From contig JAMPIT010000699.1 of the NCBI GenBank assembly GCA_026261815.1, positions 826,649-890,648 of the forward strand: 64,000 nt of DNA, read 5' to 3'. The DNA is from Monarcha castaneiventris obscurior (Eukaryota; Chordata; Aves; Passeriformes; Monarchidae). Below are positions 19,094-30,779 of this stretch, one piece after another. Each line of letters starts with the position of its first letter. The first letter of the stretch is position 1. Both the position numbers and the translations under genes were made by a program. The notes beneath the pieces are model-generated. The model was given only the letters and a program-made list of their open reading frames with translations. It had not been told where the DNA came from and did no database searches.

Positions 19094-21703
19094 TAGGGGC
19101 CACTGTTTTAAAGGGTGTGAAATATCCCACACAAGCCCTAAAATGGCTCACCACTAAGCCTGTGTGGGTACCACAGTGGTCCCTAGAAAGGGAGAAGTTA
19201 CATGCCCTCAAAACTTTAGTGCAAGAGCAACTGGTTCAAGGGCATATAGAACCATCTACAAGCCCTTGGAACACCCCGGTGTTTGTCATCAAAAAGAAAT
19301 CTGGGAAATGGAGGTTGTTACATGACCTCAGGAAAATCAATGCGGTCATGGAAACCATGGGAGCCCTACAACCAGGCATGCCATCCCCTACAATGATTCC
19401 TGTCAATTGGGACATTCTGATCATGGATCTAAAGGATTGGTTTTTTACTATTCCTTTACACCCAAATGACACCCAAAAGTTTGCATTTACAGTGCCATCC
19501 ATTAATAATGCTGCACCAGTGGAGCGTTATCAATGGAAAGTTTTACCACAAGGAATGAAAAACAGCCCCACAATTTGTCAGTGGTATGTGGGTCAAGCAT
19601 TATCATCAGTCAGAGAACAATTTCCCAGGGCATACTGCTACCATTATATGGATGACATTTTAATAGCAACCCCAACCAAAGAAGATCTTTCATTAATTCG
19701 ACCAAGCCTAATGCAAGCATTAAAAACATATGGGCTGCAAGTGGCACCAGAAAAGGTCCAACAACAACCACCCTGGAAATATCTTGGACTCAAAATCCTA
19801 GATCAGACCATACAACCACAAAAAATTCGATTTTCAACAAAAATTCAAACTCTAAACGATGTGCAAAAACTTTTGGGTACCATAAATTGGCTCAGACCGT
19901 ATCTAGGATTGACTACATCACAACTGGCACCCTTATTTAACATCCTAAAAGGTGATCCTGATCTGAATTTCCCCAGAAAATTAACTCCAGAAGCAAAAAC
20001 CGCTCTTGAAATAGTGGAGCAGGCTGTCACAAACAGACAAGTTCACCGTATTTACCCTGAAATATGTATTACTGTATTTATTTTCATAGTTGATTTCCAC
20101 CCTACAGCTATCATAGGGCAGTGAGATACTCAGTGGTCCGACCCCTTACATGTCCTTGAGTGGGTGTTTCTACCCCATCAACCAAAAAAGATGGCACCTA
20201 CCATCTTTGAGCTGATCGCTCAACTGATCATCAAATGCCGTCAAAGATGTTTACAATTGGATGCAAAAGATCCTTCCAAAATTATTATACCTGTGACTCA
20301 GGAACAATTTGAGTGGTGCTATGCCAACAGCACATCTTTACAAAGTGCTTTACAAAATTTTTCAGGACAGATTAGCTACCATCTACCAAGTCATAAATTA
20401 CTGCAATTAGGTGGGACTACGGAATTAGCCTTAAAACTATTGAATAGTTGTATACCCCTAAAGGGTATCACTGTATTTACTGATGGGTCTGAAAAAACAG
20501 GAAAAGCCATTGTGACATGGAAAAAAGAAAATGAATGGCAGAAACTAGAAGGTTTTGAAAATGGATCACCTCAAATTGTTGAGCTATGTGCAGTAATTAT
20601 GGCCTTTCAGCGTTTCCCAGACACTCCACTAAATATCGTCACTGACTCCGCCTGCGTTGCGGATATAACACAAAGACTGGACCAAGCCCTGCTCAAAGAG
20701 ATTGACAATGCACAATTATTCAACATTAAAAGGTCTGTGGCATACCATCCAAGCCAGAGACTGTCCCTACTATATTTTACATGTTAGAAGTCACACAAAT
20801 CTACCAGGCTTCATTGCGGAGGGCAATGCCCAAGCAGATCGTCTAGCGAGCCCTGCTTGGACAGCACCACAACCGGACATGCGTGCACAAGCAAAGGCTT
20901 CGCATGCCTTTTTCCATCAAGGCGTGCGAGCCCTGCAGAGACAATTTATGCTATCAAACTCAGAGGCTCGCAACATAGTCAACTCCTGCTCTGATTGCCA
21001 AGGTCACATAGCACTGCCACAGCTGGGAGTTAATCCCCGTGGCCTAAGAGCCTTGCAGATTTGGCAAACAGACGTGACTCACATTCCAGAATTTGGACAA
21101 CTAAAATATGTGCATGTGTCAATTGATACATTTTCTTCAGCTATGTGGGCTACTGTATATACAGGAGAAAGGAGCCGGGATGCCATTGCGCATTGGCGAT
21201 CAGCCTTTGCCGCTTTGGGTATCCCACACACCATAAAAACAGATAATGACCCTGCCTACATTGCACACAATACTAGACAATTCCTTCAACTATGGGGCAT
21301 AAAACACCACACAGGTATCCCCCATTCGGCAACAGGGCAAGCCATTATCGAACGTGCCCATGGCACTCTAAAATGTGTTTTGGAAAAACAAAGAGGGGGA
21401 ATGTGTGGCGAGACCCCACAAGGTAGAGTAGCCAAAGCTGTCTACACCCTAAACCATCTAACAGTCCCAGAGAAGTCCCAGAACCCAACAATCTTGAATC
21501 ATTTTATATCCTTGCAGTCATCTGGTGATGTTCAGTCACCTAGACCTAAGGTAATGGTAAAAAACATTATTACAAATAAGTGGGAAGGTCCATGGGACCT
21601 TGTTACATGGGGGCGTGGGTATGCGTGCGTCTCTACGGACACTGGAACACAGTGGATACCTGCCAGGTGTGTCCGTCCTGCCCTACATCGTGCTCAGGAC
21701 TAA
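19039..21703 (+). pseudogene. pol: ERV-B pol: RT, RNase H and integrase with one stop and one frameshift
   Basis: RT runs 19039-20124 with LPQG and YMDD (about residue 203). A TGA at 20122-20124 interrupts the connection region; the same frame continues through RNase H (FTDGSEKTG, IVTDSAC) to 20787. A shift near 20750 moves the rest into another frame (20702-21703): integrase zinc site (HAFFHQG, CSDC), catalytic D in TDVTH, D in KTDNDPAY, E in IIERAH, and the WEGPWDLVTWGRGYA carboxy domain. All catalytic residues are visible, but the chain is broken twice. Confidence 0.85.
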
Positions 21704-22273
21704 GGACAACATCTTCAACATCCTCATGATGATCCTCCAGCAGATGTCTTTATGACTTTAACATATATAAATGACTTTAACAACCGATACATGTGCCACA
21801 CAGAGAACTGGAATTTCTTGTAATAGCAAGTCTATTTAAGGAATCTTACCTATCTAATGACGTAAGAAAAAAAGTTAGTTGGTTTCCTTGAATTGGTGAT
21901 TTAAATTGTTTGAGCTCAACAATTTGGTTGAATTGTTTCTTGTTCATAGTCTAGTTGTAAAATTGTAACTTCTAAGTTAATAAGCCTGCAGTCTGCCAAC
22001 TTGAGAGTTTGTAACACCGGTATCCTATTTTATGACAGCTGCATTGCAAATGATACAATGGGATACATCACTGACTGAAAAGGGCTGGACCTGTTGAGTG
22101 GGGTAGAAAGGCCAAGGTTCTTTAATGGTGTCATTACGAATATTTCATACATAATGCCTAGTCTGTCACCCTGTCTCCAAGGGCCCTGCAGACAGGATGA
22201 CAGATACCACTCTTGCATTAAAAAAAAAAAAAAAAATTAAAAAAATTTAAAAAAAAAAAAAAAGGGGGGGAAT
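21704..22273 (+). other. ERV-B 3' non-coding tail; env absent
   Basis: The 570 bp between pol and the 3' LTR contain no Env-like frame. The end is an A-rich tract (22220-22263) with a G run and AATTAT directly before the LTR, a plausible polypurine tract. Confidence 0.7.
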
Positions 22274-22623
22274 TATTGTGATGGTAAACAGCTGGCCTGA
22301 ATGCCTCACAATAATAATTAATCCAACTTTATAATTCCCCGTTTTATAACTGAAATAATTAAGGTATAACTGAGGTTATATAAGTGCCTTGACCGGTAGG
22401 TTATGTAACATGACCAGTGTGGACGGTTGGAGAGCAGGCCCAGGCCGTTGGGGCTGCAAGCAGCCATTGGCTGGTTGGCTGGGTGGCAACTGCTTCAGCC
22501 AATAGGAATTGACCGCGTGGACCTTCAACCCTATATAAGTGAGGAAGGACTCAATAAAGTTGGCTGTTGTGCATGATCCAAGGTGTGTCGTGTCGCATTC
22601 CTGCCTCCAACATCAAAGCGACG
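22274..22623 (+). repeat. ERV-B 3' LTR
   Basis: 350 bp, starting TATTGTGATGG. Contains CCTATATAAG (about 22531) and AATAAA (about 22552). The last 13 bases differ from the 5' copy by four A/G transitions. Followed by TGGGCA, the target duplication. Confidence 0.85.
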
Positions 22624-22639
22624 TGGGCACAGCTGCTCC

Positions 22640-23250
22640 CATTGTCATCCAGTGTGGTTCCAGTTGCTCCCATTTACCAACACTGTGGTTTGAGTCTCTC
22701 CCAGTATATCCCAGTTGCTCCCAGCATGTTCCCAGTCACTCCCAGTTGCCCTGAGTTGCTTCCAGTCTGATCCCAGTTGCTCAGAGCCACTCCCAGTCAC
22801 CCTCAGTGCAGTTCCAGTTGCTGCCAGTAGGATCCAGTATGATCCCAGTCTCCTGCAGCATGGGCCCAGCTGCTCCCACTGCAATCCCAGTATGATCCCA
22901 GTTGCCCCCAGCATGGTTCCAGTTGCTCCCTGTTCCTCCCAGTGTCATCCCGGTTGAACCCTGTTGAGTATAGTCCCAGTCACTCCCCATATGATCCCAG
23001 TCCCTTCCAGCATGGTCCCAGTCATGCCCAGTTACCCCCACTGTAGACCCAGTCACTACCATTTACTACCCGTTCCCCCCAGCCTGGTCCCAGTTCTCCC
23101 CAGCATGGTCCTGGTTCCCAGTGTGGTTCCAGTCCCCGCAGTATGGTTAACAGACACTCCCAGTATATCCCAGTTGCCCTCAGCATGCTCATAGTCATTC
23201 CCAATTGGCCCAGTAAGGTTCCAGTTATCCCAGTACAAACCAGTCACTGT
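22640..23250. repeat. CCCAGT minisatellite, second block
   Basis: Resumption of the block interrupted by ERV-B. Units such as CCCAGTTGCTCCCAGCATG and CCCAGTATGATCCCAGT recur throughout. Confidence 0.85.
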
Positions 23251-24560
23251 CAGTGGTGCCACTCCTGGGATCCCCCAGCCCTCTCCGTGTTCCCCCCTCC
23301 CGGCTCTCCAGGCTCCCGAGAGGAGCCCCAAAGGCTGCAAGTGCCCAGCCAGGGTCCCCAGCAAGGCCCAGTTTGGATGTGCAGCCCCCAATGTTTCCAG
23401 TTTCCCTCTCCTTTTCCCCGGGCCGGGTTCCCCCACCCCCAGCGGGTGGGAGCAGCCGAGAGCCCCGCGCTGCCCATCCCGACCTGTCCCGGCTCCATCC
23501 CCGCTGCTCCCGCGGGCTGCGAGGGCTTCGGGAACGGGGGACCCAGGGTGTGGCTGGTGCTGGGGGGAGGAGGAGGAGGGAGGAAGAGGAGGGATGAAGA
23601 AGGAAATTGAGAAGGGATAGAAGTAGAAGGAGGAAGTGTGATTAGGGAGGCAGAGGGCTGTAAGAGGCGGAGCGGGAGGAAGAGGAAGAGGAGGGACAAG
23701 GGAGAATCAAGTAAAGGAGAAGGAACAGCGAGGTCAAGCACTCCCTGAATTCACAGCCCCCCCGCCACGGGATCATCGCCCCCCATCCCACAGGTGCCCA
23801 GGGAGAGGGAGCTCAGCTCCTGGGGGTGGTCCCTGGGCTGGATTTTTTTGCAGGGGATGTTTGGCTGAACAGAAAATGCTCCTTGGGGGACATTGGGGGG
23901 TCCCAGTGGCGGCTGCCAGCAGGGTTGGGGGGACACGGGTCCCCTGCCGTGATGGGGGTTGGGTCTGCCCGGGTCAGGCATCACTGCCTCCAGCCCGGAG
24001 CCTGGGGGCTATGGGACCCCTGGGAAAGCCAGAGGGGGGAACCTCAGGACCTGCAGAATGGGGAGAGCAGAGAGGGGCAATACAGGGACCAAGGGACCCC
24101 TGGCAGTCTGCAAGAGCAAACCCCTGTGTCCCCCAGGAGACCAAAGTGGGGAGCCCAGAGAGGAGGAAGTACCATGATTTGCGGGACCCTCAACAGCCTG
24201 GAGAGGAGCAGGGGGGACTCCTTGGACCCCATAAGCCCCAGCATTCCTAAGTGGGGAGAAGGAGGAGGGGAGAGCTTTTCGGGTTCCTGGGACTCCCAGC
24301 AGCCTGGGGAGGGCGGGGACCGAGTGGAGAGGGGGACCCCCAATACAAGCGAGACCCCCAGCAGCTGGGACGGGGGGAACGGCCAAACACCAAAGGGGAG
24401 GGAGCAGAGATGGTGAACTCCTTGGAGGCATTTTCAGGGCTCAGTTTTGGTGTTTCGGAGATTTTATGGACACGCAATGCCTCGTGACTTCTAGAGATGG
24501 ACTTGGGCAGAGGGACCTTCAAACTCAACGCACTCATCCCTTGTTTTCCCCTCAAACCAG
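23251..24560 (+). other. 5' region of the zinc-finger pseudogene
   Basis: GC-rich sequence (23250-23560), then a purine-rich GGAGGAAGAGG tract (23560-23730), then G-rich sequence with several GTGGGGAG blocks. Parts resemble 52030-52990, so this is probably a duplicated promoter/5' exon region. I see no convincing long coding exon. Confidence 0.5.
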
Positions 24561-24587
24561 GATTTCCCATTCCCAAACCTTGGCCGG

Positions 24588-25708
24588 ATGGAGGAGGAGG
24601 CTGCAAGGAAGAGGAAGATGCCCCAGGACCCCCAGGCAGGTGAGGAGGAAGTCAGTGCCCCTTTCCCCCTCTCTCCTGCTCCATCTCCCAGCCCAGCATC
24701 GCCCCAGGCTGCAGGACAACCCCGCTGCCGACGCCGTCCTGCCGGGGACGGACTGGGGGGATCTCCTTCCCCTTCCCTGTGGCACGGAGGCAAATCCCAT
24801 CCTCTCCTTGTCCTTCCTCCCCAGACAAGGAGCTGATGATGGAGACCAGGGAGGACAAATCCCTAGAGCAGAACCTGGTGGAAGAGGCCGTTTTGAGTGG
24901 CTCCATGGTGCAGGAATCCAATGGGGAGGAAAAGTCCCTAAGGTCCTGCACAAGGAGGGGCCCCAAAGCCAGCCCAGGGTGCTCCGAGGAGGAAAGACCC
25001 ACCCTCTGCCGGGAAGGCAGCCGGAGATCAAGCCAGAGCTTGGACCTGGTGGCCCATGAGCAGCTTCATGGTGGGGGGAAGCCCTACAAGTGCTTGGAGT
25101 GTGGGAAGAGCTTTAGGATGAGCTCCCTCCTGATCTGCCACCAGATGATCCACACCAGGGAGAGGCCAGATGAGTGTGGGGAATGTGGGAAGAGCTTCAG
25201 CACATGCTCTAGCCTGATCATCCAGCAGAGGACCCACACCAGGGAGAAGCCCAATGAGTGTTCTGAGCATGGGAAGAGGTTTCAGACCAGCTCCAGTCTC
25301 CTCCTGCAACAGTGGATTCACACGGAGGAGAGGCCCTTCCGCTGCCCCAACGGTGGGAAGGGATTCAAGTACAACTCCCACTTCGTCACCCACTGGCGCA
25401 TCAACACTAGGGAGAGGCCCTACAAGTGTGAGGAATGTGGGATAAGCTTCAGCCTAAGTTCCCACCTGATCCACCACCAGATGATCCACACTGGGGAACA
25501 GCCCTATGAGTGTGGGGAAAGTGGGAAGAACTTCAGCAAGAGTTCCAGCCTGATAGTCCACCCGCACATCCACACAGGAGAGAGGCCCTGCGAGTGTTCT
25601 GAGTGTGGGAAGAGGTTTCAGACCAGCTCCAGTCTCCTCCTGCACCAGCGGATTCACACAGAGGAGAGGCCTTTCCACTGCCCCGACTGCAGGAAGGGCT
25701 TCAAATGA
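24588..25708 (+). pseudogene. Avian C2H2 zinc-finger gene, two coding exons, premature stop
   Basis: Exon one runs from ATG 24588 to 24639 (donor GTGAGG at 24640); exon two begins at 24825 after a TTCCTCCCCAG acceptor, and the phases join (GAC codon). The protein has an acidic amino region ([21 protein letters not shown]) and an array of fingers with TGERP-type linkers. Family role: nuclear DNA binding, usually transcriptional regulation. Several fingers have lost a zinc ligand ([24 protein letters not shown]). A TGA ends the frame at 25708 inside a finger, and further finger sequence continues to about 25890 in the same frame ([12 protein letters not shown]). No KRAB domain is visible. Probably a decayed member of a multicopy family. 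Confidence 0.8.
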
Positions 25709-26148
<440 letters not shown>

Positions 26149-26205
26149 GATGATCTTGAAGGTCTTTTTCAACATAAATAATTTCCATCTTTGCCCTGTC
26201 AAAAC
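26149..26205 (+). repeat. Short CR1 3'-end fragment
   Basis: CTGGATGATCTTGAAGGTCT followed by TTTTCAAC resembles the conserved 3' end of CR1 LINEs. Too short for subfamily assignment. Confidence 0.5.
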
Positions 26206-26886
26206 AATGAGGACTGGGACAAAAACAAAGAAATTAAACAAAGAGATCTAAAGCTGCACCATTTACCAGGATTTGGGGGTGAATTTGGGGTTGGTTCAGG
26301 GGAATATTTGTGAGGATTTGGGTGTTCTGGGGCCTCCCAGGCTGGGTGGACAGGGCCACAAATCTCGTAGTTGTGCTGGCAGAACATATGCACCCGAGCC
26401 TGTCTGTTCTCCAGGAATTGCAGTTGTCTGTCTCAGTCCCTGGCCTGGGTCTCCCCATTTGGGGTGTGCCCCCCAAACCATGCCCAAATCACTACTGAAG
26501 TGCCTGAGCTGCTCCCAGCTGGGGATGTTCCTGTCCACCAAGCTCTCCTGGTCAGTGCCATGGAGGGCTGGGAGGGGTTTAGAGGTTCCTGGGGGGATTG
26601 GGAGGGGCTTCTGTGGCTCTTGAGGGCATTTGTGGTTCTGGGAAGATGTTTGGGGGACTTAGAGGGTGGTGAGGGTGTGAGGGAGTTTTTGGCGTCCTGG
26701 CAATACTGTGTGGCTTGGAGAGAATTTGGAGGAGAAGGAATGGAGTTTTGGTGGTTCTTGGGGTAATTTCTGTTGCAGGGAGTGGTTGGGGGGGTGGTCC
26801 TGGCTGGGAGCTGTGGGGTGGTCTGAGGGGTCCAGGAGTGGCTGTGGGGCTGGAAGGGGGTTTTTGGGCACCTGTGACCCCCCCAG
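26206..26886. other. Unassigned G-rich sequence
   Basis: No domain, exon or repeat recognised beyond GT/GG-rich composition. Class II beta1 and beta2 exons were sought here because of the next feature and not found. Confidence 0.4.
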
Positions 26887-26980
26887 GCCCCCAAAGCTGC
26901 CGCCAGACCCCACCCCTCAAGATGCTGCCGGGGTTGGGGGCTCCATGTTGGGGTTCATCCTCCTGGTGCTGTGGGAGAAG
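26887..26980 (+). pseudogene. Possible MHC class II beta membrane-exon remnant
   Basis: An acceptor (CCCCCCAG) and a donor (AAG/GTGAGG) flank 94 bp. One frame reads KMLPGLGA and the next GVGGSMLGFILLVLW, together resembling the connecting-peptide/membrane segment of class II beta chains with a frameshift. No beta1 or beta2 exon precedes it. It could be chance hydrophobic coding, so identification is tentative. Confidence 0.4.
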
Positions 26981-28065
26981 GTGAGGGGGAGTCCCCAGGG
27001 GCCGTGCGTGTCCCCCCCAGAGCGTGTGTTACCCCCCCCCCATCCTGGTGTCACCCCCTTTTCCCTCCCCACAGGGCTCCTGCCCCAGGCCCTGCTGCCC
27101 CTGGGAGGGAATTTGGGGAGGGGGCAGAGGTGGTGCGCAGCCCCCGCTGGGGGATGACCCCGGCCCAGCGCCCTTGGTTCAGCACCGAGCTGGGCTTGGG
27201 GCCGCAGCAGGAAGAGGCCGATGGGAAGCAGATCCTGCAGGGGCCACAGGGCTTGGGCTCAGGGCAAGGTCCTGCCCTGCACACCTGGCTCAGGTGTGAG
27301 CCTGCCCCGGGAAGGGAGCGGGACATTCCCATCCCCACGGATCAGGGCTGGGAGCAGTGCTGGGAGCAGGCACATGGAAATACTGGGAGCGACTGGGACC
27401 ACACTGAGGGGGTGAATGATCCCCCCCCAGCTCCTTTTCAGGCTGCCCTGCGATCAGAAATGCTCGTTCGGCCTTGGCCAACAGCCCCTGGGCTAAGCTG
27501 CTCTGAGCTCATCAGAAACTCTGTCTGCTCCCAGGCACTGCTGCTGCCCAACGAGCTCCTGGTTCCTTTGGGGCAGCCTTGGGAACTGTTTTTCCTCCCT
27601 CAGTGGCACAACATCCCTGTTCTCACACTTTCAAGGAAAGCTGTTGATGCGAAGTGCGGCCAGGATGAAACACTGCTGGGACTGAAGCCCCTCTCTCGGG
27701 GCCCTGTAAACAGTGGCCCAAAAGGAGCCCCTTGGACCTCTCCTGGGCCAGCGCCCTCCCTCTGAGTGGGGCCTCTCCGAGCCGGGAACTCTCCCATTTG
27801 CTGAGCTCAGGGTATCCCTGAACAACGAGGGACCCTGGGCCGATCCCCCCACTCCTCCAGGCTCAGCCCTTCGCCCGCTGGGGAGATGCAAAAGCATCCA
27901 CAGGGAGCATTTCCCTGCCCTCCAAGGGAATTTCCCACAGGGCCCTGGCACTGACTCTTTCTGTCTGTGTGCACACACGTGTGCCTGTGCTCTGGCAAAC
28001 GTGGCACAAATGCTGCTCTCTGAGGGGTTTCAGTGCCTTGGATATCTGAGTCAGTCAGGCCTGTA
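26981..28065. other. Unassigned GC-rich sequence
   Basis: No recognisable protein domain. Open frames on both strands lack motifs and appear to be composition-driven. It may be the decayed 3' end of a class II gene (inference). Confidence 0.35.
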
Positions 28066-28300
28066 AGCAAGGTTAAGTCTCAAGGTGTAAGCTCAGTTAA
28101 ATGCTGCTAAGTGTTGTCTGTTGCTAAGTTAAGTTTAATATAAGTCGTAAGGTAAGTTAAATACTGTTAAGTGTTATTCCTCTGTTAAATTGTGAAGTCA
28201 CAGGTTATGAGTTAGGTGAAATTCTGTTAAGTGCTGTTCTTTTGCTAAATGGTGAAGTTTAAGGTGTCAGTTAAGGTTAAGATGGAAGTTAAGTCCTGTT
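28066..28300. repeat. TTAAGT-rich degenerate repeat
   Basis: Multiple copies of GTTAAATNCTGTTAAGTGTT and GTTAAGT, spaced about 50-60 bp. A similar TTAAC/TTTAAC-rich stretch lies at 45700-45780. Confidence 0.55.
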
Positions 28301-28364
28301 CAGTTTGAGCTCTGTGAAGCTTTTAGGCCCCATTCCTTTGATCCTTGCCCTCACTGTCCTTTTG

Positions 28365-28401
28365 TCACACACACCTAAACACACACACACACACACACAC
28401 A
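28365..28401. repeat. AC dinucleotide microsatellite
   Basis: CACACACACA run interrupted once by CTAA. Confidence 0.9.
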
Positions 28402-28865
28402 GAGGGACAGTTCTTGGCGCATTTCTGGTTTGATTGTCTGGATTTGGTTTGGTTTTGTTTCCTTGGTGTGCCTGAACAGTGCTGGCAGGAGTAGAGTGAG
28501 TCTTGCCAAGGAACTTTGTGGTGCTGTCGCTTAATACTAAATCTGATTTTTGCTGCTCCCTTGCTGGGGATTTTTGAAGCGCTCTCAGCCCCTCGTTCAT
28601 AACAAGGTGGAGGAGCCCTGGCCCAGGCTCTCGCCCTGGGGGACACGGGGACGCTGCCGGGGGGTCCCTGTCCCCCTGTGCCACCCCCCCCGAGCCCCAG
28701 CCCCCCGGCCCCATGTCAGGCTCTGGGGGTCGATCTCGTGGAACATCCTCTGCGGGAGGCTGCAGCACCGGGGGTGACCTGGGGGGACAGGGGACCCCGC
28801 TGTGCATGAGGAGCCTTGAACTTCTCTGGGGGGAACTGTGAGGGGGGTTCGGGGTGACCTCCCCA
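28402..28865. other. Unassigned sequence
   Basis: Contains a GC-rich part (28610-28790) without recognisable exon structure. Confidence 0.35.
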
Positions 28866-29103
28866 GTGACCTCACACAGCCCCCTGTGATGTCACAGCCC
28901 ACCCTGTGATGTCACACAGCCACTCTGTGATGTCACAAAGGCCCATGTGATGCCACAGCCCATTCTGGGATGTCACAGTTGATGCTGTGATGTCACACAA
29001 CCTGCCCTGGGAACTCACATGGCTATTCTGTGCTGTCACAGCCTGCTCTCAGATGTCACAGCCCCTTGGTGATGGCACAGAGCCACCCTGTGATGGCACA
29101 ACC
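28866..29103. repeat. TGTGATGTCACA minisatellite, first block
   Basis: Units of about 22-28 bp built on CCTGTGATGTCACACAGCC. The core TGTGATGTCACA is nearly self-complementary. The block is interrupted by a solo LTR at 29104. Confidence 0.85.
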
Positions 29104-29626
29104 TATTGCGAGGGTTCTCTTCGCAGAGGATCCAATCCCGGAGTAACGAACAGATGAGCCAATGTGGTTTTATGATCGTTCTCATTTTATTATTATTAGA
29201 AGCATTCTTATATAGTGTTTGTTATTGCGCTCACGCCTTTAAGGCGGTATTATAATTGGTTAATTACATCTTCATACACAGACGAAATTAGTGATTGGTC
29301 ATTAAAGCAAAGCGACTGTCACATCTTCTGACATCTCTTTTAGCCTTGCAGTTTCAGTGCTTTAAAACTTCTAACATCTAGTGCATTTTTCTCAGGCTTC
29401 TAGCCAGTATTGCTTTGTATGCTCTATTGTATTCTGTATAGTCCTTTGTCTTCTGTGTTCCCTTTTAGATACATTTGTCAGGGGCACAGGAAGACTTTCT
29501 ATCATCCTTTATGTTTCAGTTGTCACGTATTCTTTGCTCAATATTTCAATGATCCAGCTTGGGTTCTCAGAACCTAACTCTTGCAGGGGTTCTGCAAGAC
29601 CACTTTGCTCTAAAAAATCCTCTACA
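29104..29626 (-). mobile_element. Solo LTR, 523 bp, within the minisatellite
   Basis: Flanked by an exact 6-bp duplication ACAACC (29098-29103 and 29627-29632). Plus strand starts TATTGCGAGG and ends CCTCTACA. The minus strand has TATATAAG (about 29216-29209) followed by AATAAAA (about 29200), so the LTR is minus-oriented. Confidence 0.8.
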
Positions 29627-30150
29627 ACAACCCACTCTCTGATGTCATAGCCTTCTCTGTGACATCACACAGCCTTCTCTGTGATGTCACAGGCAACTCT
29701 GTGACATCACACAGCTGATCTGTGATGTCATAGCCAGCTCTATGATGTCATACAGCCACCCTGTGATGTTGCAACCCCCTCTATGATGTCATAGGCTGTT
29801 TTGTGATGGCCCATCCCTCTCTGTGATGTCCAACAGGCAGCTCTGTGATATCACAGCACACTCTATCATGTCCCATCACCATCCTTTGATTTCACAGCCC
29901 TCCCTGTGATGTCACACAGCCCATTCTGTGATGTCACACAGCCCACTCTGTGATGTCAAACAGCCATCCTATGATATCAAGGCCCACTCTGTGATGTCAC
30001 ACAGCCTCCTCTATGTCACAGCCTGCTCTGTGATTTCACACAGTCCCCTCTATGATGTCATAGCTGCTCAATGACCTCACACAACCCATTCTGTGGTGTC
30101 ACATAGCCCCTTTCTGACATCACAGCTGCTCTGTGGTTCTATGACACAGG
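29627..30150. repeat. TGTGATGTCACA minisatellite, second block
   Basis: Resumption of the array, with both TGTGATGTCA and TGTGACATCA versions, unit about 24 bp, degenerating toward the right edge. Confidence 0.85.
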
Positions 30151-30158
30151 CACAGAGC

Positions 30159-30613
30159 TGTTACCAAAAATTCAGTGAAACAAAACCTCCTTAACACCAA
30201 GGCAGCAGGAAGCAGCAGCATTCTTTATTCGGCCGCATGCACCAGGGGAGAGCCCCTCCAAAAGTCATGTGTGCTGAGGGCAGGAATGTTCCTGTTTGCA
30301 GACTGTGTTTTACAGACACATTCCAAGATTGCCCCAGAATAAACATACACAGGATAATCATTTCCCCAAAATCATTGCATATTTCCCCCACCCCTTTGCA
30401 CATCTGTTCTTCTGCCCTGGGCGTCTCTTTGGGGGTCCCTGGTGGTCGGTGACCCCAAAGTCAGCCCTGACTGCCCGGTGAGCTGGTGAAAGTTGGCACA
30501 CCCGGGCTGGTTGCTGCCTACAGAATGAGCCTTGTGCGGTTCCATGGGCCAGTGGCTTTTGGAGAATAAGCATTGTATGAAACCAGCAGGTGCAAACCAT
30601 TTTTCACCTGGCA
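30159..30613 (-). repeat. ERV3 3' LTR
   Basis: Plus strand runs from TGTTACC (30159) to GGCA (30613). Just outside on the right is the complement of a polypurine tract (AAGGTGGGGGAAATT on the minus strand). AATAAA lies at about 30229-30224 on the minus strand. Confidence 0.65.
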
Positions 30614-30779
30614 AATTTCCCCCACCTTGAGGGTTGTGAAGCTTCTCTTCCCTTCAAGCCTTCCTAAGCCTCACTCTGCTTCTTTACTCACATCCCAGGA
30701 GTTCCTCTGTTGCTTTCACAGCCCTGTTCTTTACACAGCTCAAAACAAGTGTCATAAGCACAAGTATTGCTGTGATCCC

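Larger units (their letters stand above)
10345..22623 (+). mobile_element. ERV-B: betaretrovirus-like provirus without env, carrying nested ERV-A
   Basis: Two 350-bp LTRs bracket gag, a dUTPase-like domain, protease and pol. The flanks show the 6-bp duplication TGGGCA (10339-10344 and 22624-22629). The 5' LTR is split after its first 27 bp by ERV-A. The LTRs begin TATTGTG and end ACAACA (5' copy) or a transition-altered version (3' copy). About ten differences separate them by eye, against about seven in the longer LTRs of ERV-A, consistent with the nesting order. Confidence 0.85.

Noticed and set aside
22567..23194. Short proteins encoded by the CCCAGT repeats
   Set aside because: Repeat translation (PSHSQ and VTGSNW type) in several frames; no evidence of a gene.
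26887..27765. A 264-residue plus-strand frame as a continuous class II gene
   Set aside because: Frame 26971-27765 has no immunoglobulin or membrane signature and crosses putative splice sites; only the short exon before it has class II character.
28866..30150. CRISPR-like array
   Set aside because: Units are contiguous and variable without unique spacers, and the DNA is avian; it is a minisatellite.
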